Shown here: piece after piece, positions 1 to 5,898 of the stretch
Layout of the letters: every line of letters starts with the position of its first letter
How positions within the stretch are numbered: position 1 is the stretch's first letter
DNA from: Oscillospiraceae bacterium
GTDB taxonomy: Bacteria; Bacillota; Clostridia; Oscillospirales; Oscillospiraceae
Direction: 5' to 3'
DNA length: 7,637 nucleotides
Assembly: GCA_028705905.1 (NCBI GenBank)
Contig: JAQWCP010000022.1
Span: forward strand, 1-7,637
The notes under the pieces: model-generated
What the model was told of the DNA's origin: nothing
Database searches by the model: none
The model's input: the letters and a program-made list of their open reading frames with translations, nothing else
Translations under genes and position numbers: made by a program

Positions 1-1064
1 CTGGAGAACGCTTCCTTCCTGATTATCCGGGAGATTGGACGCCGGAACATTTTCATCGCTATCTGCTGGCCAGAGACCTTGTCAAAGGAAAAAACATTCT
101 GGATATTGCAAGCGGAGAAGGTTACGGCTCTGCGCTCATGGCCGAACAGGCATCCAGCGTGATTGGCGTTGACATTTCCGAAGAAGCCGTCAGCCTCGCA
201 AAAGAAAAATACCGTCGAGAAAATCTTGAGTACCGTGTCGGCAGAGCCTCGGCCATTCCCGTAGACTCGGCTTCAATCGATGCGGTCATCAGCTTTGAAA
301 CCATTGAACACCTAACGGAACAAGAGACCATGCTGGAAGAAATTAAGCGTGTTCTCCGGCCCGGAGGCTTTTTGATCATATCCTCCCCTGACAAGGAGGA
401 ATATTCTGATATTCCCGGTTATGCGAACGAATATCACGTCAAGGAACTGTACAAGGAAGATTTTCAGGATTTGATCACTCGCCATTTCAAGCATGCCGAC
501 TTTTATGGTCAACGTGTAGAACTTGGATCGATTATTGCTAAAAAAAAGGGAGCTTCCTTTATATCTTTTGAGCGTAATGGCGATAGTTTTACAAAGACGG
601 ATGGTCTTTCTCATGCGCTCTACTGGATCGCTATCGCAAGCGATACAAATATTCCCAATATTGACAACTCTATTCTCAAACACTCTATTGAGCTTTCCAA
701 TGCCGTTCTCACAAGAGAAGGCGAAATAAAAAATCTTACGGAAGATGTTTCCAATAAAACGGCATATCTTGATGAAGTAAAAAAGGCTCTTTTAGAAACA
801 CAGGATGTTCAGAATAAAACACAACAGGCACTTGACAGTCTTGTCAATGATTTTAGAACATCACAAAATGCCTATAAAGAAAACCAGCAGGCACTCGAAG
901 AACAGCTTCAAAAGCAGATACATATTACTGAAAAGGTTACTGAAGAAAAAAATACTCTTCAGGAACAATACCTTATTTATAAAGGAAAATTCGAACAAAT
1001 TATTAATTCGCGTTCGTGGAAGCTGACAAAGCCCCTGCGGGATATTTCAAACCTTATTAAATGA
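1..1064 (+). CDS. SAM-dependent methyltransferase with coiled-coil tail (5' end cut by window)
   Basis: The frame is open from base 3, so the internal Met at 138 is not the start. 353 residues are visible, numbered here from base 3. The beginning (GERFLPDYPGDWTPEHFHRY) resembles the usual N-terminus of this class I methyltransferase group, so probably only a few residues are missing. Visible motifs are the SAM-binding glycine loop ILDIASGEGYGS (32-43), the acidic residue ending strand 2 (D57 in GVDIS), ISFETIEHL (96-104) and RPGGFLIISSPD (119-130). From about residue 225 to 335 the protein is a Gln/Lys/Glu-rich helical, probably coiled-coil, segment. It ends in SRSWKLTKPLR (336-346), a tail I know from many polysaccharide-cluster glycosyltransferases and methyltransferases. 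It is probably cytoplasmic and may methylate a glycan end or a sugar, the coiled coil perhaps setting chain length or partner contact; that role is inferred. The tail is very AT-rich. Substrate unknown. Confidence 0.88.
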   Translation, partial: GERFLPDYPGDWTPEHFHRYLLARDLVKGKNILDIASGEGYGSALMAEQASSVIGVDISEEAVSLAKEKYRRENLEYRVGRASAIPVDSASIDAVISFETIEHLTEQETMLEEIKRVLRPGGFLIISSPDKEEYSDIPGYANEYHVKELYKEDFQDLITRHFKHADFYGQRVELGSIIAKKKGASFISFERNGDSFTKTDGLSHALYWIAIASDTNIPNIDNSILKHSIELSNAVLTREGEIKNLTEDVSNKTAYLDEVKKALLETQDVQNKTQQALDSLVNDFRTSQNAYKENQQALEEQLQKQIHITEKVTEEKNTLQEQYLIYKGKFEQIINSRSWKLTKPLRDISNLIK

Positions 1065-1079
1065 TCAAGGTGTGATTCT

Positions 1080-3305
1080 ATGCAGCATATAGACATCAGG
1101 GAACACCGGCTTCCCTTCAAAACAAAACTATCCCCCTATACAGGGTCTTTTTCTCTAGGTGTATTCTTTCATATGTTTTATGAAGAATATGCTGACGAGA
1201 TGTTTTCTCTGTTACGCTTTCTTCCAAAACAGGATGTGCCCGTCTATGTCTCTACAGATACGGAGGAAAAAAAGGCACACATTCTTGAAGCGGCAAAGCG
1301 CAATGCCGTCCAGACAATTACCGTTCGCGTCTTGCCTAATACAGGTTGGGACATTGCACCCTTTCTGCTGGGCTTTGCCGAAGAAATCCGTAACGTAGAT
1401 ATTTGTTTACGGCTGCATTCAAAAAAATCCGCCCATATGACCACACGTTTCCATCCTGGCGAACCGATTTCCGAGCAGTCCAGCGGTACGACATGGCGAC
1501 ACATGTTGTATGATTCGCTGTGCGGTAGTCGTGAACAGGTTGAAACCATTCTTGCCAACTTTACTGAAAATCCCAAGGTGGGGATGATCTGTCCTGATCA
1601 TTGGCCAGAACTTGCCGAATGGATCACTATCGGAGATAACTATCCGTGGATGTCACGCATCCTTTCCCGAATGGATGTGCAGCTCAACCCCGATGATCCT
1701 ATTGATTTCCCTTCAGGCTCTATGTTCTGGTGCCGTAGCGAAGCGTTGAAACCCCTCTTAGATCTCCATCTGAACTGGAGTGATTTTGAAGTTACAAACA
1801 CTGATAAACGCGATATGACGCTTGCTCATGCTATTGAACGCCTTTTCTTCTTTTCCTGTGTTCTGGGTGGATACGACTGGAGCAGGATTTCCCAGCCTTC
1901 CCTTCCCGTCTCTGCCCCTGAATCTTCGATCTCTCTTGAACTAAAGGGGAAGACCTTGTCTCGCCGTGTAAAAGACGCCTTGCTCCCGCTTGCGCATAGA
2001 TACCGCCCGCTGCATCTTCTCCATTCCTTTTATGCGGAAATGTGCGAACATGGTTTTCGCTATGCGCTGTATCGCTTTTTCCGTTACCTTTCTCAAAAAG
2101 CCCTCCCCGAGATTCCCCCGACAAACCCAGCTCAAGTGCCTCTGGCGGAAGAAGCTGTTCCCGCTTGTTCCGTAGAAAAAAAGCCAAACCTCTCCGAAGA
2201 GGAAAGGCGTGAGCAGGTTCTTGCCCCCGGAGTGGATCCCACGGTACAACTTATCGCCTACTACCTGCCTCAATTCCATCCTTTCCCCGAGAATAACAGC
2301 TGGTGGGGAGAAGGCTTTACTGAATGGACCAACGTGACTCGTGCCAAAGCGCTGTTCACGGGGCATCATCAGCCACTGCTTCCTTCGGCAATGGGGTTCT
2401 ATGATCTTCGGCTTCCAGAAACCATGAAAAAACAGATTGAAAAGGCAAAGGCCCATGGCATCTATGGCTTCTGCTTCCACCACTATTGGTTCTCTGGGAA
2501 ACGTCTCATGGAGCGCCCCGTCGATCAATTCCTTGCAGATACGACTCTTGATATGCCTTTCTGTCTGGATTGGGCCAATGAAAACTGGACGCGCAGATGG
2601 GACGGTTTTGAGACAGATATTCTGATCGCTCAAAAGCATTCTCCAGAAGATGACCGCGCCTTTATGGAAGATGTCCTGCGGTATATGCGTGATCCCCGTT
2701 ATATCCGTGTTGACGGGCGTCCTGTCCTGCTTGTTTATCGGCCATCTCTTCTTCCAAACGCAGCTGAAACCGTTGCTCGTTGGAAGGATGTTTGTCGAGA
2801 ACAAGGAGAAAAAGACCCGTATCTGGTCATGTGTCAGAGTTTCAATACATTTGATCCGGCACCCTTTGGATTTGATGCTGCGGTGCAATTCCCGCCGCAT
2901 TACGGATCCCCGACTCAGACTGAATTTGACCACGCCACTGTTGAAAATCTGGCCGAAGGATTTGAGGGGACCGTCTACAAATACGCTTCTCTTGCAGAAA
3001 AAATGCTTGAAGGTGGAAAAACACAGTACCCCACTTACCTCTGTGTCGCTCCCGGATGGGATAATACGGCACGAAGAGGTCTCAAGGCACACGTTTTTGC
3101 CGGAAATTCACCAAAAGAATATGCTTCTTGGCTGTATGAAGCTGGAGTTGCCACTGAAAAGCGTTTTCCAGAAAACGAACGTTTTCTCTTTATCAATGCC
3201 TGGAATGAATGGGCTGAAGGGGCCATCCTTGAGCCAGATCAAGAAAATGGCTATGCCTATCTAAATGCAACCAGTCGTACTCTTGAACAACTAGCCAAAA
3301 AATAG
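1080..3305 (+). CDS. Two-domain glycan synthesis protein: RgpF-like plus WbsX/GH99-like
   Basis: 741 residues, complete. The ATG follows the upstream stop by 15 bp, with AAGG at 1067-1070 as ribosome binding site, so it is probably co-transcribed with the methyltransferase. Residues about 22-275 resemble rhamnan synthesis protein F (RgpF family): NTGWDIAPF (87-95), LRLHSKKS (110-117) and FPSGSMFW (210-217). A basic, then Pro-rich linker (about 290-385) leads to a WbsX-like/glycosyl hydrolase 99-like domain (about 390-740). Its signatures are IAYYLPQFHPFPENNSWWG (392-410), GFTEWTNV (412-419), AHGIYGFCFHHYWFSGKR (458-475), CLDWANENWTRRWDG (495-509), GRPVLLVYRP (546-555), APGWDNTARR (657-666) and INAWNEWAEGAILEPD (705-720). 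I see no signal peptide or membrane helix, so it is probably cytoplasmic or membrane-associated. WbsX-type proteins are usually annotated as glycosyltransferases, though the fold is hydrolase-like, and the reaction is not settled from sequence. The nearby rml genes fit a rhamnose-linked role (inference). Confidence 0.87.
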   Translation: MQHIDIREHRLPFKTKLSPYTGSFSLGVFFHMFYEEYADEMFSLLRFLPKQDVPVYVSTDTEEKKAHILEAAKRNAVQTITVRVLPNTGWDIAPFLLGFAEEIRNVDICLRLHSKKSAHMTTRFHPGEPISEQSSGTTWRHMLYDSLCGSREQVETILANFTENPKVGMICPDHWPELAEWITIGDNYPWMSRILSRMDVQLNPDDPIDFPSGSMFWCRSEALKPLLDLHLNWSDFEVTNTDKRDMTLAHAIERLFFFSCVLGGYDWSRISQPSLPVSAPESSISLELKGKTLSRRVKDALLPLAHRYRPLHLLHSFYAEMCEHGFRYALYRFFRYLSQKALPEIPPTNPAQVPLAEEAVPACSVEKKPNLSEEERREQVLAPGVDPTVQLIAYYLPQFHPFPENNSWWGEGFTEWTNVTRAKALFTGHHQPLLPSAMGFYDLRLPETMKKQIEKAKAHGIYGFCFHHYWFSGKRLMERPVDQFLADTTLDMPFCLDWANENWTRRWDGFETDILIAQKHSPEDDRAFMEDVLRYMRDPRYIRVDGRPVLLVYRPSLLPNAAETVARWKDVCREQGEKDPYLVMCQSFNTFDPAPFGFDAAVQFPPHYGSPTQTEFDHATVENLAEGFEGTVYKYASLAEKMLEGGKTQYPTYLCVAPGWDNTARRGLKAHVFAGNSPKEYASWLYEAGVATEKRFPENERFLFINAWNEWAEGAILEPDQENGYAYLNATSRTLEQLAKK

Positions 3306-3320
3306 TTTTCCCGCATCACT

Positions 3321-3362
3321 AAAACGGGGTATCCGGAAAAATTTCCGAATACCCCGTTTTTT
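3321..3362 (+). terminator. Bidirectional intrinsic terminator between convergent transcripts
   Basis: Two 18-nt arms (3321-3338 and 3343-3360) enclose a 4-nt loop. The stem core is ACGGGGTATCCGGAA against TTCCGAATACCCCGT, with one C-A mismatch (3333/3348) on the plus strand that becomes a U-G wobble on the minus strand. Six T follow on the plus strand (3357-3362). On the minus strand the arm ends in TTTT. It lies 15 bp past the stop of the WbsX-like gene and about 55 bp past the stop of the leftward rmlD, so it can end both transcripts. Confidence 0.88.
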
Positions 3363-3372
3363 ATTCACCCAA

Positions 3373-3402
3373 GTGGACGAAACCGACTGTGGATTGAAAC
3401 AT
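3373..3402 (+). repeat. Direct repeat copy 1, truncated palindromic element downstream of rmlD
   Basis: These 30 bases are identical to 4396-4425. The copy holds the loop and right arm of the palindrome found at 4383-4419 (core ACCGACTGTGGATTG, followed by AAACAT) but lacks the left arm. The preceding bases CACCCAAG (3366-3373) resemble CTCCCAAG at 4367-4374 in the full element. This looks like a copy that lost about 22 internal bases (equivalent of 4375-4396). The identity is seen directly; the deletion is inference. Confidence 0.85.
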
Positions 3403-3415
3403 TTCTTGTATGAAA

Positions 3416-4276
3416 TCAGTGCTGTTTTGTATTAAATTCCGTCGTCATGAATTCGGCCAGCGCGTCTTTCCAGTCTGGCATGGCGGGAAGTCCGCACAGA
3501 CGCAGCATCTTCTTTTCCAGCCGGGAGTTTGCCGGGCGGCGGGCCGGCGTTTTGTACTCGTCCGAGGTGCAGGGAATGACCTTCTGGGGATTGCCCGCAA
3601 GCTCAAAAATCTTGCAGGCAAAATCGTACCAGCTGGCTTCGCCTTCGCAGGTCAGGTGAAACGTACCCACCAGTTCGGGGCGTGCGAGAATTTCGCGCAG
3701 GCCACGGGCCACCGCCAGCGTACTGGTGGGATTTCCACGCTGATCATCCACGACTTTCAAGCTGTCGCGCGTGCCGTCCGCAAGGCGCAGCATGGTATGC
3801 ACGAAACTTGGTCCTCCAAAGCCGTACAGCCACGAGATGCGGGCAATGACGTGATTGGGGCAGTGTGCACGCACGGCCTGCTCCCCGGCCCATTTACTCA
3901 GCCCGTATACATTGATTCCGCCGGTAGGGGTATCAAATTCCGTATACGGTGTATCCGCATCGCCATCGAAAACGTAGTCCGTGGACAGGGCGACAAGCCG
4001 GATACCGTTGCGGTGGCAGGCCGCAGCCACGTTGGCGGAACCGACGGCATTGAGCTTCCATGCCAAATCCTGATTGGATTCGCATTTGTCCACGGCGGTC
4101 ATGGCTGCGCAGTGGATCACCACATCGGGGCGCAGACGCTTGCATAGGGCATCGAATCCGGCGGCGTCTGTGATGTCACCCTCCGGCAGGTCCGTGGGAA
4201 TCATTTCAAATTCGTGGAGTTCAGCGCACAACGTGCGTCCGAGCATGCCCTTTCCGCCGGTCAGAAGAACTTTCAT
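3416..4276 (-). CDS. rmlD: dTDP-4-dehydrorhamnose reductase
   Basis: 286 residues, the usual family size. It performs the last step of dTDP-L-rhamnose synthesis, NAD(P)H-dependent reduction of dTDP-4-dehydro-L-rhamnose, in the cytoplasm. It is an extended short-chain dehydrogenase with the Rossmann loop MKVLLTGGKGMLG (1-13), STDYVFDG (98-105), the catalytic Tyr124/Lys128 pair in NVYGLSK, DDQRGNPTST (177-186) and RPANSRL (247-253), all expected for RmlD. I chose the ATG at 4276 because an AAGGA stands 7 nt before it; an in-frame TTG directly upstream (4279) would be too close to that site. It is the last gene of the leftward rml set, but 190 bp of repeat-filled spacer separate it from rmlC, while the other rml genes touch or nearly touch. 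Direct repeats lie on both sides of it. Confidence 0.96.
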   Translation of the reverse strand: MKVLLTGGKGMLGRTLCAELHEFEMIPTDLPEGDITDAAGFDALCKRLRPDVVIHCAAMTAVDKCESNQDLAWKLNAVGSANVAAACHRNGIRLVALSTDYVFDGDADTPYTEFDTPTGGINVYGLSKWAGEQAVRAHCPNHVIARISWLYGFGGPSFVHTMLRLADGTRDSLKVVDDQRGNPTSTLAVARGLREILARPELVGTFHLTCEGEASWYDFACKIFELAGNPQKVIPCTSDEYKTPARRPANSRLEKKMLRLCGLPAMPDWKDALAEFMTTEFNTKQH

Positions 4277-4283
4277 CAAAAAT

Positions 4284-4288
4284 TCCTT
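4284..4288 (-). promoter_or_regulatory. Ribosome binding site of rmlD
   Basis: The minus strand reads AAGGA, then 7 nt (ATTTTTG), then the ATG at 4276. The spacing favours this ATG over the adjacent TTG codon at 4279. Confidence 0.7.
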
Positions 4289-4302
4289 ATTGGTCTGAAA
4301 CC

Positions 4303-4360
4303 TCTCCCTTCAGGGAGAAAAGAGATTTGACAATCGCCACGGTCGATGAAATCCATTTCC
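4303..4360 (+). repeat. Diverged copy of composite palindromic repeat (unit 1)
   Basis: The unit opens with a perfect 7-bp hairpin, TCTCCCT-TC-AGGGAGA (4303-4318). After an AT-rich stretch comes GACAATCGCCACGGTCGATG (4329-4348) followed by AAATCC. Hairpin first, then a CAATC...GTCG.TG.A box, is the order of the unit at 4365-4425, with several substitutions, and here the second arm of the large palindrome is missing. I read it as an older, decayed copy. The hairpin is certain; the relationship was judged by eye. Confidence 0.55.
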
Positions 4361-4364
4361 ATAA

Positions 4365-4425
4365 CTCTCCCAAGGGAGGGGGCAATCCACAGTCGGTGGA
4401 CGAAACCGACTGTGGATTGAAACAT
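4365..4425 (+). repeat. Composite palindromic repeat, full unit (unit 2) in the rmlC-rmlD spacer
   Basis: It starts with a small hairpin, CTCTCCC-AA-GGGAGGG (4365-4380, one T-G wobble). Next comes a perfect 15-bp inverted repeat: left arm CAATCCACAGTCGGT (4383-4397), a 7-nt loop GGACGAA, and right arm ACCGACTGTGGATTG (4405-4419), then AAACAT. Its last 30 bases recur exactly at 3373-3402. In RNA from either strand the large stem would be very stable. No U-run follows on either side, so it is not a typical terminator. It looks like a REP-type or MITE-like intergenic element; no transposase is visible nearby. Confidence 0.85.
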
Positions 4426-4445
4426 GGCGTTGATCCTAGTTTTTC

Positions 4446-4459
4446 AGGGGCGAACCCCC
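4446..4459 (-). other. Short UUCG-loop hairpin just after rmlC
   Basis: The minus-strand RNA would read GGGGG-UUCG-CCCCU directly after the rmlC stop: four G-C pairs plus one G-U pair closed by a UUCG tetraloop. TGAAAAAC follows instead of a U-run, so it is not an intrinsic terminator. It could stabilise the 3' end of an upstream mRNA segment, or be chance. Confidence 0.4.
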
Positions 4460-4466
4460 AATCTCT

Positions 4467-5012
4467 CTACGCCCCAATCTGGCGCTTCAGCTCCGCAAAA
4501 AACGGGGCAATTTCATCCTTGGCGGACAGCTTGGGATCGGAAACGGGCCAAGCCACGTTCAGTTCGGGATCGTTCCAGCGGATGGAGCCTTCATCATCAG
4601 GGTGATACACTTCCGTGCACTTGTAATGGAAGTGTGCGACCTCGCTGGTCACGACAAAGCCGTGTGCGAGTCCTGGAGCGATCCAGAGCTGGTGCTGGTT
4701 TTCCTGCGTCAGTTCTGCGCCGTACCATTGCCCAAACGTAGGGGAATCCTTACGAATATCTACAGCAACGTCGAACACGCTGCCAAAAGAGACACTGACA
4801 AGCTTGCCCTGCGGAAAGGACTTTTGAAAATGCAGGCCACGCAAAATGCCGTAGGTCGATTTTGAGTGATTGTCCTGCACAAAGGGCAGGTTGATCCCCG
4901 CCGCTTCATAGCGTTCCTGCTGCCATGTCTCCACAAAATACCCGCGGGCGTCGCCCCAGACTTTGGGCTTGATGAGCATCACACCCTGAATCGGAGTCTG
5001 CACTACTTCCAT
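4467..5012 (-). CDS. rmlC: dTDP-4-dehydrorhamnose 3,5-epimerase
   Basis: 181 residues, full family length. It epimerises C3 and C5 of dTDP-4-dehydro-6-deoxy-glucose, the third step of dTDP-L-rhamnose synthesis, as a cytoplasmic cupin-fold enzyme (a dimer in the family). Signatures are DARGYFVETW (21-30), FVQDNHSKSTYGILRGLHFQ (44-63) with catalytic His61, GKLVSV with Lys70, VFDVAVDIRKDSPTFG (79-94), QLWIAPGLAHGF (108-119), YKCTEVYHP (130-138) with the probable catalytic Tyr130, and IRWNDPEL (144-151). The Asp in LSAKD (166) is the likely partner of His61, by family comparison. The ATG lies inside the end of rmlA (10-bp overlap), with GGAAG 6 nt upstream, so translation is probably coupled to rmlA. 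A long spacer with repeats follows before rmlD. Confidence 0.97.
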   Translation of the reverse strand: MEVVQTPIQGVMLIKPKVWGDARGYFVETWQQERYEAAGINLPFVQDNHSKSTYGILRGLHFQKSFPQGKLVSVSFGSVFDVAVDIRKDSPTFGQWYGAELTQENQHQLWIAPGLAHGFVVTSEVAHFHYKCTEVYHPDDEGSIRWNDPELNVAWPVSDPKLSAKDEIAPFFAELKRQIGA

Positions 5013-5896
5013 GCGTCACTTCCATCGGCTACAAGTTCGAGCAGATAGCGGCCATAGCCGTTTTTTGCCATGGGCTGGGCCAAACGGCGGACATCTTCGG
5101 AGGTGATGTAGCCCTTGCGCCACGCGATCTCTTCGAGGCACGCGATCTTAAGGCCCTGCCGGGTTTCCACGGCCTGCACGAAGGAACTCGCTTCCAGCAG
5201 GGAATCATGCGTACCGGTATCAAGCCACGCGATGCCGCGTCCCATCAGCTCGACGCGCAAATCGTCGCGCTGGAGATAGAGGTTGTTGACGTCGGTGATT
5301 TCCAGCTCGCCGCGTGCGGAAGGCTTTACCTGCCGGGCAATTTCCACAATATTGGCATCATAGAAATACAAGCCGGTCACGGCAAAATTGGACTTCGGTT
5401 CCGCAGGTTTTTCCTCAATGCTCAGTACACGCTGGTCGTCGTCAAAGGCAACGACGCCGTAGCGGTGCGGATCGCTGACATGATAGCCGAATACCGTGGC
5501 GCCGTTTTCGCGCTGCATGGCGGTTTCCAGAAGATTCCCCATGCCCTGCCCGAAGAAAATATTGTCGCCGAGCACGAGGCAGACATTGCAGCCCCGGATG
5601 AAGTCTTCGGTCAGGAGAAAGGCCTGTGCCAGCCCCTCAGGGCGTTCCTGCACGACGTACTCGAAACGGCAGCCCCACTGTGAGCCGTCGCCGAGCAGCT
5701 CCCGATACAGGGGCAGGTGCTCGGGTGTCGAAATGATGGCGATGTCGCGAATCCCCGCCAGCATGAGCGTGGACAGGGGATAATAGATCATCGGCTTGTC
5801 ATAGATGGGCATAAGCTGTTTGCTGACGCTGCGCGTAAGCGGATACAGGCGCGTGCCCGATCCACCGGCAAGAATGATTCCTTTCCACTGTGCCAT
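5003..5896 (-). CDS. rmlA: Glucose-1-phosphate thymidylyltransferase
   Basis: 297 residues, typical length. It joins glucose-1-phosphate and dTTP to give dTDP-glucose and pyrophosphate, the entry step of the pathway and usually its feedback-controlled point (inhibited by dTDP-rhamnose in characterised enzymes). Visible motifs are the nucleotidyltransferase signature LAGGSGTRLYPLT (9-21), SKQLMPIYDKPMIYYPLS (25-42) with the catalytic-region Lys26, VLGDNIFFG (108-116) with metal-binding Asp111, VTGLYFYD (173-180), and WLDTGTHDSLLEAS (224-237) with the second metal ligand Asp226. The ATG is 2 bp from the rmlB stop, and AGGA 7 nt upstream sits inside the end of rmlB. Its end overlaps rmlC by 10 bp. 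No defects seen. Confidence 0.97.
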   Translation of the reverse strand: MAQWKGIILAGGSGTRLYPLTRSVSKQLMPIYDKPMIYYPLSTLMLAGIRDIAIISTPEHLPLYRELLGDGSQWGCRFEYVVQERPEGLAQAFLLTEDFIRGCNVCLVLGDNIFFGQGMGNLLETAMQRENGATVFGYHVSDPHRYGVVAFDDDQRVLSIEEKPAEPKSNFAVTGLYFYDANIVEIARQVKPSARGELEITDVNNLYLQRDDLRVELMGRGIAWLDTGTHDSLLEASSFVQAVETRQGLKIACLEEIAWRKGYITSEDVRRLAQPMAKNGYGRYLLELVADGSDAWK

Positions 5897-5898
5897 AG

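Noticed and set aside
138..1064. Methyltransferase start at the ATG at 138.
   Set aside because: That Met lies within the SAM-binding region, just after the ILDIASGEGYGS loop; the frame is open and family-like back to the window edge.
1941..3092. Long leftward open frame of 383 codons.
   Set aside because: It lies wholly inside the WbsX-like gene on the opposite strand, matches no family I recognise, and the sense frame carries clear family motifs.
3410..4147. Rightward open frame of 245 codons.
   Set aside because: It is the antisense of rmlD, whose full length and catalytic motifs are intact.
4383..4419. Intrinsic terminator at the large palindrome.
   Set aside because: The stem is strong, but neither strand has a U-run after it, and rmlD downstream lacks an obvious promoter of its own.
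3373..4425. Possible CRISPR repeats: the 30-bp repeat contains GTGGATTGAAAC, like the end of many CRISPR repeats.
   Set aside because: Only two copies, about 1 kb apart, with a complete rmlD gene between them; no spacer-sized intervals and no cas genes. The match is confined to a short common string.
4327..4605. Rightward small open frame starting in the rmlC-rmlD spacer.
   Set aside because: It runs through the palindromic repeats and then antisense to rmlC; no clear ribosome binding site and no recognisable protein features.
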